Assembly: GCF_004795735.1 (NCBI RefSeq)
Contig: NZ_CP039247.1
Coordinates: forward strand, 992,001-1,056,000
DNA length: 64,000 nt
Direction: 5' to 3'
Source of the DNA: Corynebacterium endometrii
GTDB lineage: Bacteria > Actinomycetota > Actinomycetes > Mycobacteriales > Mycobacteriaceae
Positions 9,081-18,262 of the stretch are shown here, piece by piece (within the stretch, counting starts at the first letter, position 1; each line of letters starts with the position of its first letter). A model generated the notes under the pieces. It had not been told where the DNA came from, did not search any database, and saw nothing but the letters and a program-made list of their open reading frames with translations. Position numbers and translations under genes: made by a program.

Positions 9081-10655
9081 ATGCCTAACGTTTCTGACGT
9101 TTTTCAGGACAATTTCCCAGACACGGTGACGCTATCCGTCGGCGCGCTCACCATCGAAGAAGTGGTGGCCGTTGCCCGCTACGGCGCCAAGGTCAATATT
9201 GATCCCGCCGCGCTTGCGGCCGTGGCTGAAACCCGTGAGCACATCGAAAAGCTCGCGGCCGACCCAACCCCTGTTTACGGTATTTCCACGGGGTTTGGCG
9301 CCCTGGCCCGCCGGCATATCCCACAGGAGCTGCGTGCCCAGCTGCAGCTGTCCCTTGTCCGCTCCCACGCGGCCGGCTCCGGCCCCGAGGTAGAAGAGGA
9401 AGTCATCAGGGCCCTGATGCTCCTGCGCCTGTCTACACTGTGTACCGGCCGCACCGGTGTGCGCCCAGTGGTAGCGGAGACCTATGCGGCCGCGCTTAAT
9501 GCTGGTATCACGCCCGTCGTCTACGAGTATGGTTCCTTGGGATGTTCCGGTGACTTAGCGCCCTTGTCCCATTGCGCATTGGCGCTGCTGGGCGAGGGTC
9601 ACGTGCGCGTCAACGGTGGCGAGGTGCAGGACGCCGGGGAGGCTCTTGCCGCCGCTGGCATTGAGCCACTGCAGTTGCGCGAAAAAGAGGGACTAGCGCT
9701 TATCAATGGTACGGACGGCATGCTGGGCATGCTCTGCCTGGCGATTACCGATCTGCGTGCGGCCGCCAAGGTCGCGGACATCGCCACCGCCATGACCGTT
9801 GAGGGCCTTTTGGGAACCTTGACCGTATTCGCCGCTGACCTCCAGGAACTGCGTCCGCATCCGGGGCAGGGTGCGGCTGCGGCCAATATCCTAACCGTAG
9901 CCGAGGGGTCCGAGATCCTCGCCGCGGCCCACGAGGAATTCAAGAAGTCCCACGTGCAGGATGCGTACTCGGTGCGTTGCGCCCCACAGGTGGCCGGTGG
10001 CTTCCGCGACACCCTGGACCATTGCGCGTTGGTGGCTAGCCGCGAGCTGGCGGCCGCAGTGGATAACCCGGTCGTGGCCCTAGACGGGCGGGTTACCTCC
10101 AACGGTAACTTCCACGGAGCCCCGGTCGCCTATGCCCTGGACTTCCTGGCGGTTGTCACCGCAGACCTGGCATCCATTTCCGAGCGCCGAACGGACCGCT
10201 TCCTCGATACCGCCCGCAACCGAGGCCTCAATGCTTTCCTTGCGGACGACCCGGGCGTGGACTCCGGCCACATGATTGCCCAGTACACCCAGGCCGGCAT
10301 CGTGTCCGAACTCAAGCGCCTAGCCGTGCCGGCATCGGCAGACTCCATCCCGTCATCAGCGATGCAGGAAGACCACGTATCCATGGGGTGGGCCGCGGCG
10401 CGTAAGCTGCGCAAGTCCGTCGACGGTCTCCAGCGCGTGTTGGCCATCGAGATTCTCACGGCCGCTCGCGCTATCGACATGCGGGGCGGCACCCCGGCCC
10501 CTGGTACCGGTGCGGCGGTGGCTGCGGTGCGCGAGACCGTTGAAGGCCCAGGGGTGGATCGATTCCTGGCCCCCGAGATTGAGCAGGTGGTTCATTTGGT
10601 ACATGGCGGTGCGCTGCTCCAGCGGGTGGAACGGGAAGTTGGGGCGCTGAAATAA
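9081..10655 (+). CDS. hutH: Histidine ammonia-lyase HutH with Cys-Ser-Gly MIO triad
   Basis: 524 residues from ATG 9081, chosen because AAGGAG lies about 9 nt upstream; the frame extends to 9048 without a ribosome site. The enzyme deaminates histidine to trans-urocanate. Family landmarks are YGISTGFGALARR near residues 66-78 and the MIO-forming loop GSLGCSGDLAPLSH at 151-164. The MIO cofactor usually forms from Ala-Ser-Gly; here the codons at 9543-9551 read Cys-Ser-Gly (residues 155-157). The catalytic serine is kept, so activity is expected. It is the first gene of the hutH-hutU-hutI series. Confidence 0.95.
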   Translation: MPNVSDVFQDNFPDTVTLSVGALTIEEVVAVARYGAKVNIDPAALAAVAETREHIEKLAADPTPVYGISTGFGALARRHIPQELRAQLQLSLVRSHAAGSGPEVEEEVIRALMLLRLSTLCTGRTGVRPVVAETYAAALNAGITPVVYEYGSLGCSGDLAPLSHCALALLGEGHVRVNGGEVQDAGEALAAAGIEPLQLREKEGLALINGTDGMLGMLCLAITDLRAAAKVADIATAMTVEGLLGTLTVFAADLQELRPHPGQGAAAANILTVAEGSEILAAAHEEFKKSHVQDAYSVRCAPQVAGGFRDTLDHCALVASRELAAAVDNPVVALDGRVTSNGNFHGAPVAYALDFLAVVTADLASISERRTDRFLDTARNRGLNAFLADDPGVDSGHMIAQYTQAGIVSELKRLAVPASADSIPSSAMQEDHVSMGWAAARKLRKSVDGLQRVLAIEILTAARAIDMRGGTPAPGTGAAVAAVRETVEGPGVDRFLAPEIEQVVHLVHGGALLQRVEREVGALK

Positions 10656-10686
10656 GCTAACTAACTGGAAAATCTCGTATCCCGGA

Positions 10687-10736
10687 CACCTGGCGGCTGT
10701 GTGGCCTTCCGCACAGTTGCCGGGTGTTCTAGTTTT
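10687..10736 (+). terminator. Hairpin with T-rich tail between hutH and hutU
   Basis: An 18-bp stem, CACCTGGCGGCTGTGTGG against 10709-10726, with three or four G-U type mismatches and a 4-nt loop, followed by TTCTAGTTTT. It could end hutH transcripts partially or protect their 3' end. Confidence 0.6.
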
Positions 10737-10912
10737 GAGCACAAGGAAAATCACCCGCCTTAATGCGCGGCGTTTCTTACGCAACCATTACCTGTGCAAG
10801 GGGACAGCCCCGGTTATCCGGCCCGTAGCGAAAGGTTCAATGGGCGATAGGAAAGTGCTGCTGGGAGTACCCGTATCTGTTCGTTCAAGAAGACACTTGG
10901 AGGTAAACCCCC

Positions 10913-12592
10913 ATGTCAGAGCCACGTGTAGTGCGCGCACCGCGCGGTACTGAGCTCAACGCTAAGTCCTGGCAAACTGAAGCGCCCCTGCGCATGCTGA
11001 TGAATAATCTTGACCCCGAGGTCGCGGAGCGTCCCGAAGACCTAGTGGTCTACGGCGGTACCGGCAAGGCCGCACGCAACTGGGAAGCCTTCGACGCCAT
11101 CGTGGAGACCCTCAAGGACCTCGAGTCCGATGAGACTCTGCTTGTACAGTCCGGCAAGCCTGTTGGCGTGTGGAAGACCAACGAGTGGGCACCACGCGTT
11201 CTGCTGGCTAACTCCAACCTGGTTGGTGACTGGGCAAACTGGGAGCACTTCCGTGAGCTAGAGGAAGAAGGCCTAATGATGTACGGCCAGATGACCGCGG
11301 GCTCCTGGATCTACATCGCCACCCAGGGCATCCTCCAGGGCACCTATGAGACGTTCGCTGCCGTTGCTCGCAAGCGCTTCAACGGCTCCCTGGCCGGCAC
11401 CTTCACCCTTACCGGTGGCTGCGGCGGCATGGGCGGCGCACAGCCGCTTTCCGTCACCCTCAATGGAGGCGCCTGCCTCATCGTGGACGTGGATGAGACC
11501 CGGTTGAAGCGCCGTCAGTCTAAGCGCTACCTGGACGAGGTTGAAACCGATCTCGATGAAGCGCTCCGCAAGGTCCTAGCCGCAAAGGCAGAAAAGCGTG
11601 CACTGTCTGTGGGGTTGGTGGGCAACGCCGCTGAGGTATTCCCAGAGATCCTGCGCCGCCAGCGCGCGGGCGAGTTCACTGTGGATGTGGTTACCGACCA
11701 AACCTCGGCTCATGATCCGCTGAGCTACCTGCCGACGGAAATTAACGTCGAAGACTGGCAGAACGAGGCTAAGGCTGATCCAATCACCTTCACCAAGAAG
11801 GCTCGAGAGTCCATGGCGGCCCAGGTGCAGGCCATGGTGGAATTCCAGGACGAGGGTGCCGAGGTATTCGATTACGGCAATTCCATTCGCGACGAGGCCC
11901 GCAAGGCCGGCTATGCCCGAGCCTTCGAATTCCCCGGCTTCGTCCCCGCGTACATCCGTCCGCTGTTCTGCGAGGGCCTTGGCCCATTCCGCTGGGCTGC
12001 GCTATCCGGCGATCCAGAAGACATCAGGGTCACCGACCAGGCCCTCAAAGAACTCTTCCCCGAAAACGAGCACCTGATCAATTGGCTCGATGCCGCGGAG
12101 GAGTACGTCGAGTTCGAAGGTTTGCCGGCGCGCATCTGCTGGCTGGGATACAACGAGCGCCACAAGGCGGGCCTGAAGTTCAACGAACTGGTCAAGGAAG
12201 GAAAGATTTCCGCACCGATCGTCATCGGGCGTGACCACCTCGATTCCGGTTCCGTGGCTTCCCCGTACCGCGAGACCGAGGCGATGCTGGACGGCACCGA
12301 CGCCGTGGCCGACTGGCCGCTGCTCAACGCCATGACGGCTGTTTCCTCCGGCGCCACCTGGGTATCCATCCACCACGGCGGTGGTGTGGGCATGGGCCGT
12401 TCCATCCACGCAGGACAGGTAAGCGTTGCCGATGGCACGGATTTGGCGGCGGCTAAACTGCGTGCTGTGCTGACTAACGACCCAGGCATGGGCGTAATCC
12501 GCCACGTGGACGCAGGCTACAACCGAGCCAAGGAAGTTGCCGACGAGCGCGGAGTTCGCATCCCAATGGAGTTCCGCTCCCGCGAGGACTAA
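10913..12592 (+). CDS. hutU: Urocanate hydratase HutU
   Basis: 559 residues, the usual length. It converts urocanate to 4-imidazolone-5-propionate with a tightly bound NAD. Typical segments are [25 protein letters not shown] text at the N terminus, YIGTQGI-like [15 protein letters not shown], the glycine-rich [12 protein letters not shown] nucleotide region, and a C-terminal [24 protein letters not shown] lies 8 nt before the ATG. Second enzyme of the hut series; a 257-bp spacer with a strong hairpin separates it from hutH, and the spacer may hold its own promoter. Confidence 0.95.
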   Translation: MSEPRVVRAPRGTELNAKSWQTEAPLRMLMNNLDPEVAERPEDLVVYGGTGKAARNWEAFDAIVETLKDLESDETLLVQSGKPVGVWKTNEWAPRVLLANSNLVGDWANWEHFRELEEEGLMMYGQMTAGSWIYIATQGILQGTYETFAAVARKRFNGSLAGTFTLTGGCGGMGGAQPLSVTLNGGACLIVDVDETRLKRRQSKRYLDEVETDLDEALRKVLAAKAEKRALSVGLVGNAAEVFPEILRRQRAGEFTVDVVTDQTSAHDPLSYLPTEINVEDWQNEAKADPITFTKKARESMAAQVQAMVEFQDEGAEVFDYGNSIRDEARKAGYARAFEFPGFVPAYIRPLFCEGLGPFRWAALSGDPEDIRVTDQALKELFPENEHLINWLDAAEEYVEFEGLPARICWLGYNERHKAGLKFNELVKEGKISAPIVIGRDHLDSGSVASPYRETEAMLDGTDAVADWPLLNAMTAVSSGATWVSIHHGGGVGMGRSIHAGQVSVADGTDLAAAKLRAVLTNDPGMGVIRHVDAGYNRAKEVADERGVRIPMEFRSRED

Positions 12593-12624
12593 CTCCAGAA
12601 ACCCGTTCTCACTCCGCGTGACCG

Positions 12625-12650
12625 TACCGCGGGCTTAACCTCCCGCGGTA
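12625..12650 (+). other. Hairpin between hutU and hutI
   Basis: TACCGCGGG (12625-12633) pairs perfectly with CCCGCGGTA (12642-12650) across an 8-nt loop. No T-run follows, so RNA processing or pausing is more likely than classical termination. Confidence 0.45.
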
Positions 12651-12678
12651 ATTCCACCAACCTAGGATCAGAAGGACT

Positions 12679-13875
12679 ATGAGCACCCTTTTTACCGGAA
12701 TTTCCGAACTGCGCACCGTGACCGATAGAGGAACCATTAAAGACGCTGCGATTGTAGTAGATGACGGGGTGATTGCCTGGGTTGGTCCTGCGAATGAGGC
12801 GCCGGAGGTTGATTCCTCAGGACGCCGCGTTGACGTGGAGGATCTTGGTGGGCGTGCCGTGCTGCCCGGCTGGGTGGACTCTCACACCCACATGATCTTC
12901 GACGGTGACCGCGGCGCGGAGTTTGAGGCCCGCATCTCTGGCGGCTCTTACGAGGCCGGCGGGATTGCCGTGACCATGGAAGCCACCCGCAACGCTGGGC
13001 GCGAGCGCCTAGAGCTGCTTCTACGGCAACGCTTGGCAGCTGCGGCCGCCGGAGGCACTACCACGGTGGAAACCAAGACCGGTTATGGGCTAGACGTGGC
13101 CTCCGAATTGTTGGCAGCGTCTATAGCTTCCCAATACGTTGAGGACGTAACCTTCCTCGGCGCGCACCTGGTTCCGCCCGGGGCAGATGCCGAAGAGTAC
13201 GTGGAATTGGTGTGCGGCGAAATGCTGGACGCCGTAGCCCCGCACGTGGACTGGATTGATGTGTTCTGCGAGCGCGGCGCGTTCGATGAGCAGCAATCTC
13301 GCCGCGTCCTAGAAGCCGGTTTGGCCCGTGGCCTTGGGGTACGAGTGCACGGCAACCAGTTGGGCGATGGCCCCGGTGTGCAGATGGCCGTGGATCTGGG
13401 GGCCGCGTCGGTTGACCATGTCAATTACGTAGACGATAAGGACATCGCCGCACTCGCCGGATCTGAGACCGTGGCGACGGTCCTTCCCGCCTGCGATCTC
13501 TCCACCCGTGAGCCCCTAGCACCCGCCCGCAAGCTGCTTGATAGCGGTGTAACCGTAGCGATCGCGTCCAACCTCAACCCGGGCACCTCTTACACCTCAT
13601 CGATGAATTATTGCGTGACTACTGCTGTCTTGCAGCAGCATCTTTCCTTAGACGAGGCGATTGAGGCCGCCACCTTAGGCGGTGCCAAGGCGCTTCGCCG
13701 CAATGCCGTGGACGGCGGCAAGGACGCTAAAGGGCGCCCGGCCAAGGGTCAGATCCTAGCGGGCGCCGCTGCTGACTTTCATGTACTAAATACCCATCAG
13801 GCCATCGATCTGGCATACCGTCCGGGAATGCCGCTGACCTGGCGCACGTATAAGGCGGGTGAGCGCATCCACTAG
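12679..13875 (+). CDS. hutI: Imidazolonepropionase HutI
   Basis: 398-residue amidohydrolase that opens 4-imidazolone-5-propionate to formimidoylglutamate, feeding HutG. The metal motif HTHMIFDGDRGAEFEAR follows VLPGWVDS near residue 70. A mid-protein VHGNQLG supplies another histidine, and the C-terminal SNLNPGTSYTSSM loop is typical of HutI. The ATG is preceded by AGAAGGACT. It is the last gene of the hut series and is followed by a strong terminator. Confidence 0.95.
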   Translation: MSTLFTGISELRTVTDRGTIKDAAIVVDDGVIAWVGPANEAPEVDSSGRRVDVEDLGGRAVLPGWVDSHTHMIFDGDRGAEFEARISGGSYEAGGIAVTMEATRNAGRERLELLLRQRLAAAAAGGTTTVETKTGYGLDVASELLAASIASQYVEDVTFLGAHLVPPGADAEEYVELVCGEMLDAVAPHVDWIDVFCERGAFDEQQSRRVLEAGLARGLGVRVHGNQLGDGPGVQMAVDLGAASVDHVNYVDDKDIAALAGSETVATVLPACDLSTREPLAPARKLLDSGVTVAIASNLNPGTSYTSSMNYCVTTAVLQQHLSLDEAIEAATLGGAKALRRNAVDGGKDAKGRPAKGQILAGAAADFHVLNTHQAIDLAYRPGMPLTWRTYKAGERIH

Positions 13876-13906
13876 CCGGTTCACAGCTAAAGGCTTGCCT
13901 TGTCAG

Positions 13907-13931
13907 ATCCCCTCTTAAGAGGGGATTTTTT
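13907..13931 (+). terminator. Rho-independent terminator after hutI
   Basis: Perfect palindrome ATCCCCTCTTAAGAGGGGAT (13907-13926) followed directly by a T-run. Confidence 0.9.
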
Positions 13932-14045
13932 CTGTGCAGTTTATCGCTTTACTGCCGGGACTTTCCTGGAGTGCTACCCCGGGATGCGGGTATGGGATAG
14001 ACCTTAAAGGGTAACTATTGTTGTGCAACAAGTAAGGCGAGAATA

Positions 14046-15596
14046 GTGCTCATTGGAATCCCGCGGGAACCTGATGCGCTGGTCTCCGCCACGCCAGACA
14101 CGGTAGCTAAGCTTATAAAGCTTGGTTACAAGGTGCAGGTGCAGGCCGGGGCCGGCGAACAGGCAAGTTTCCCTGATCCGCAGTATGTAGAAGCAGGCGC
14201 AGAGATAGTGGGCGATGATGTGTGGAGCGCCGATATCATCACCGCGCTCGATACCCCGCGTGAACAGGACAGGGCCGCGATGCGCCAGGGGGCGGTACTC
14301 ATTGCGCGGATGGCCCCGGGCCGAAGCGGCAAACTGGTAGAGGAGTTAGCCGGCCGAAATCTCACGGGCTTAGCCATGGACGCGGTCCCGCGCATCAGCC
14401 GTGCGCAGTCCGTGGATGTCTTATCTTCCCAGGCGAACATCGCCGGTTACCGGGCAGTAATTGAGGCCGCCAACGTGTTCGGGCGTCTCTTTACCGGCCA
14501 GGTCACCGCCGCGGGCAAGGTGCCCCCGGCCACGGTCTACGTCATTGGCGCCGGTGTGGCCGGTTTGGCGGCCATCGGTACCGCGAACTCCATGGGTGCT
14601 GTGGTTAGAGCTACGGATTTGCGGCCGGAGACGGCCGAACAGGTGGAATCGATGGGCGCGCAGTTCGTTCCGATTCCAGCTGAAACGCAGGAATCCGATG
14701 ATGGCTACGCCAAGGAAATGACGGCAGATCAAGCCGCGGCCGCGGCCAAGCTTTATGCTGCGGAGTCGGCCAAGGCGGATATTGTCATCACCACCGCGAA
14801 CATCCCGGGCCGTACGTCACCGGTTCTGCTGACCGAGGCCGATGTGGCAGCCATGAAGCCGGGCTCAGTCATCGTGGATATGGCCGCGGCCAACGGTGGT
14901 AACTGCACGCTCACTCGCGCGGGCGAGGTGGTAACCACCAATAACGGCGTAACGATTATTGGCTACACGGACCTGGCCGGCAGGTTGCCGGCGCAGGCCT
15001 CGCAGCTGTTTGGCCAAAACATAGTCAACCTGCTCAAGCTCATGACTCCCGGCAGGGACGGTCAACTTGTGATTGACCTAGATGATGAAATTATCCGTGG
15101 CATTACCGTCACCCAAGCCAGCGACCAGGGGATTGGCAATATCCTATGGCCACCGCCGCCGGTCAAGGTATCCGCCGCTGCGCAGCCTGCTGTGACTCCC
15201 GCGGGCCTAAGCGCTCCGGATGGTGCCCAAGCCGTGGATGCGCACGAGGGTGGCAAGGGTGTGGCCTGGAAATTGATTGCCGGCCTGTTGGGCGTTGCGC
15301 TAGTTCTCGCTAGCCCCATGCAGGTGGCGAGCCAGTACATGCTTCTCTTGCTCGCCATCGTGGTGGGTTTTTACGTCATCACGGCCGTAACCCACAAATT
15401 GCACACACCGCTGATGAGCGAGACTAATGCCATCTCAGGCATCATTCTTATTGGGGCAATCTTGCAGGTGGGGTCATCCAGCTTAGTGGTAAGCGCCCTG
15501 GCGTTCGTAGCCATCGTGGTCGCATCAATCAATATTTTCGGCGGATTCTTTGTCACCCGGCGAATGCTGGGCATGTTTGATGGAGGTGAGCGTTAA
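14046..15596 (+). CDS. pntA: NAD(P) transhydrogenase subunit alpha PntA
   Basis: 516 residues starting with GTG. The N-terminal two thirds is the NAD(H)-binding domain I ([18 protein letters not shown]; Rossmann [33 protein letters not shown]). The C-terminal part (about 400-516) has four hydrophobic helices, giving the full-length alpha subunit as in enterobacteria rather than the split form. With PntB it couples proton entry to NADP reduction by NADH. AAGGCGAG lies about 7 nt before the start. Its TAA overlaps the ATG of pntB by one base, indicating translational coupling. Confidence 0.93.
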   Translation: MLIGIPREPDALVSATPDTVAKLIKLGYKVQVQAGAGEQASFPDPQYVEAGAEIVGDDVWSADIITALDTPREQDRAAMRQGAVLIARMAPGRSGKLVEELAGRNLTGLAMDAVPRISRAQSVDVLSSQANIAGYRAVIEAANVFGRLFTGQVTAAGKVPPATVYVIGAGVAGLAAIGTANSMGAVVRATDLRPETAEQVESMGAQFVPIPAETQESDDGYAKEMTADQAAAAAKLYAAESAKADIVITTANIPGRTSPVLLTEADVAAMKPGSVIVDMAAANGGNCTLTRAGEVVTTNNGVTIIGYTDLAGRLPAQASQLFGQNIVNLLKLMTPGRDGQLVIDLDDEIIRGITVTQASDQGIGNILWPPPPVKVSAAAQPAVTPAGLSAPDGAQAVDAHEGGKGVAWKLIAGLLGVALVLASPMQVASQYMLLLLAIVVGFYVITAVTHKLHTPLMSETNAISGIILIGAILQVGSSSLVVSALAFVAIVVASINIFGGFFVTRRMLGMFDGGER

Positions 15597-17047
15597 TGCA
15601 AGCCATGTCGACAACCGTGGAGTGGGCGGGCCGATTTACCAACCTGGCATACCTCATTGCTGCGTTGCTGTTTATCCTGGCGCTGGCCGGTTTGGCCAAG
15701 CAGGAAACGTCCTCCCGCGGTAACCGTTTTGGAATCATGGGAATGGCCATTGCGCTCATAGCCACAGTGGTCAAGGCGGTGGTTGATGCCGCCTCCGGAT
15801 CGAGCTCTGAGACCAACGGGCCGCTAGCAACCCTGCTCCTTATCGTCGTGGCGCTGGGGATTGGCGCTGCCATTGGTATCCCGCGGGCCAAGCGCGTGGA
15901 AATGACGCAGATGCCGGAGCTTATCGCCATGCTCCATAGCTTCGTGGGCCTGGCGGCGGTGCTTATCGGCATTAACTCTTTCGTGGACGCGGATTCTTCC
16001 AGCTCGGACTTCGAGACATTCCATTTGGGAGAGGTCTACCTTGGCATCTTCATCGGTGCTGTTACATTCACAGGTTCCATCGTGGCCTACCTCAAACTGT
16101 CCGCCAAGATGAACGGCAAACCGCTGGTACTGCCACACCGCCACCTGCTAAACCTGGGTATTTTGGTCATCTCCCTAACTGGGATGGTCGTATTCATGCT
16201 GGCCGGGCACTCCGCACTGGGCTGGGTTGCGATGGGCATCATGCTGCTCCTAGCGCTATTTTTGGGCTTTCACCTGGTGGCCGCCATTGGCGGCGGGGAC
16301 ATGCCGGTTGTGGTATCCATGCTCAATTCCTACTCCGGCTGGGCCGCAGCTGCTGCGGGATTTATGTTGGGCAATCCGTTGCTCATCATCGTGGGCGCAT
16401 TGGTTGGTTCATCCGGTGCGTACTTGTCATACGTAATGTGTAGGGCCATGAACAGAGCCTTTATATCCGTAATTTTGGGCGGATTCGGCGGTGAGGCCGC
16501 TGCCGCAGGCGATGACCGTGATTACGGTGAGCACACGGAGACGTCCGCCGCTGAGGTGGCCGAACTGCTTAAGGGGGCCAAGAAGGTCATGGTTACCCCG
16601 GGGTACGGCATGGCCGTGGCGCAGGCCCAATACCCGGTGGCATCCTTGGTAGCAAAGCTTCGGGACGCCGGCGTGGATGTGACCTTCGGTATTCACCCGG
16701 TGGCGGGACGTCTGCCGGGACACATGAACGTGTTGCTCGCCGAGGCCAAGGTTCCGTACGAGATTGTCCTGGAGCTCGATGAAGTCAACGATGACTTCGG
16801 CGATGTGGACGTGGTTCTTGTCATCGGAGCGAATGACACGGTCAACCCCAGTGCTGAGGAACCAGGCTCACCTATCGCCGGAATGCCGGTGCTTAAAGTC
16901 TGGGAGGCCGAAAAGGTAATCGTATTTAAACGCTCGATGGGCTCCGGCTATGCGGGTGTTCAAAACCCACTGTTCTTCAACGAAAACACGGACATGCTCC
17001 TGGGAGACGCTAAGGAATCCGTCAACGAGATCCTTGCCGCGCTTTAA
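15596..17047 (+). CDS. pntB: NAD(P) transhydrogenase subunit beta PntB
   Basis: 483 residues. The N terminus has about eight or nine membrane helices, which with those of PntA form the proton channel. The C-terminal domain III binds NADP(H) ([53 protein letters not shown]). GGAGGTGAGC precedes the start inside pntA. The internal ATG at 15605 is an alternative. The enzyme supplies NADPH, useful for biosynthesis; this two-gene operon is self-contained. Confidence 0.94.
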   Translation: MQAMSTTVEWAGRFTNLAYLIAALLFILALAGLAKQETSSRGNRFGIMGMAIALIATVVKAVVDAASGSSSETNGPLATLLLIVVALGIGAAIGIPRAKRVEMTQMPELIAMLHSFVGLAAVLIGINSFVDADSSSSDFETFHLGEVYLGIFIGAVTFTGSIVAYLKLSAKMNGKPLVLPHRHLLNLGILVISLTGMVVFMLAGHSALGWVAMGIMLLLALFLGFHLVAAIGGGDMPVVVSMLNSYSGWAAAAAGFMLGNPLLIIVGALVGSSGAYLSYVMCRAMNRAFISVILGGFGGEAAAAGDDRDYGEHTETSAAEVAELLKGAKKVMVTPGYGMAVAQAQYPVASLVAKLRDAGVDVTFGIHPVAGRLPGHMNVLLAEAKVPYEIVLELDEVNDDFGDVDVVLVIGANDTVNPSAEEPGSPIAGMPVLKVWEAEKVIVFKRSMGSGYAGVQNPLFFNENTDMLLGDAKESVNEILAAL

Positions 17048-17109
17048 CCCCTGACTACCGCTTTGTGGGGCGCTCCTGGCTGCGGCGGGGTGCGCGCTGT
17101 TGAATTGGC

Positions 17110-18018
17110 CTAGAGGACGTCAGCGATAGCAGCGGCCATTGCCCGCTGACCCTCCGGGGTGGGGTGCATGGGGTAGGAGCCGGTGGCTTTGCCATCGAAA
17201 CTTGTCCAGCGCAATTCGGGCTCGGCGCAACCGGTATGTTCCTGCGCATTCGCAGGAAGAACGTACGTTGCGCCGTTCCGGTCGGCCGCATCCTTTACCG
17301 CCCCATTAACCCGGTTCGTTACCTCTACGAACCAGTCTAGGTCCGGAGTCGAGATACTGTTGGTGAATTCGCACGTATCCGGTTCGGCTACCAGCGGGAG
17401 ATAGCCCGTGGCGATAATCCGCGCGTTCGGGGCAGAGCCTTTGATTGCCGCGTATGCGGCATCAAGTTTCGCGGCCAGCCCTCTGATGGCCCTATCCACC
17501 CGAGCACCCAGGGTCTGCCTGCAATCCTGTCCGGTAGCGGCGCACGCGGCCATGGCGCCGAAGGAAATGTCATTGCCGCCCATGCTGATGGTGACCAATT
17601 GGGTGTCCCGGGACAAGGCGGAAGCTTGGGGAGGGATTCCGCCAAAATCCGCCTCGCGTTCGGAAGTAACGTGGGCGGTAATTGCGCCCTGGCAGGAAAC
17701 ATCGGTTAGGGATAGGTTATGGTTTCCCGCCAGGATGCGCGCGTAATTATCCTCACTGCGCATGCATAGAGCCGACTCTCGATCCGCCTGGCTAGCCGTA
17801 GTCCGGCTGCCCATAGAGGCAAAGGAATCGCCTAGCGCCACGTAGTTTTTAAGTGGTTCCGATCCGGATTCCGGTGGGGATGGGAAGGCGGCGGGGCCGT
17901 TGGTAGGCGGCTTATCACGTGGGATATCAACGGGGCCTGAGAAAAACAATGCCACGCCAACGCAAAGGGCGAGCAGCGCCGCTACTCCAGCGATTAAGGC
18001 GGCGTACGCTTTAGACAT
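17110..18018 (-). CDS. Exported SGNH/GDSL hydrolase
   Basis: 302 residues from ATG 18018, which has AAAGG 8 nt upstream; the frame also opens at 18051. After a single N-terminal membrane segment (residues about 5-28) and a proline-rich linker comes an SGNH esterase fold: block I ALGDSFASMGS, a CQGA segment, block III SMGGNDISFGA with the oxyanion Asn, and block V PMHPTPEGQ with the catalytic His. Six or more cysteines suggest disulfides outside the cell. Such actinobacterial proteins act as secreted lipases or esterases. The substrate cannot be read from sequence. Convergent with pntB. Confidence 0.88.
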   Translation of the reverse strand: MSKAYAALIAGVAALLALCVGVALFFSGPVDIPRDKPPTNGPAAFPSPPESGSEPLKNYVALGDSFASMGSRTTASQADRESALCMRSEDNYARILAGNHNLSLTDVSCQGAITAHVTSEREADFGGIPPQASALSRDTQLVTISMGGNDISFGAMAACAATGQDCRQTLGARVDRAIRGLAAKLDAAYAAIKGSAPNARIIATGYLPLVAEPDTCEFTNSISTPDLDWFVEVTNRVNGAVKDAADRNGATYVLPANAQEHTGCAEPELRWTSFDGKATGSYPMHPTPEGQRAMAAAIADVL

Positions 18019-18262
18019 CGGAGCCTTTCGGTGGGGGTTTGATAGACGCAATCCTAGCGGGGCGTCCTAATGGGGATGCGACAGTTACGCACGGCGGTAC
18101 GGCCCGGGCGCTTGACGGGGGCGGGGGTGGGGTAGAGGGGTGGGGTTGGGCCTTGTGAGATTGAAGCTTCGAGACGTCATGACGTGTTTATGCCCACCAA
18201 TGCGGATGGGGCTGGGCGTTAAATCGCTATTAGCTTGGACTTCGCGTACTGTTGGTTGGGCA

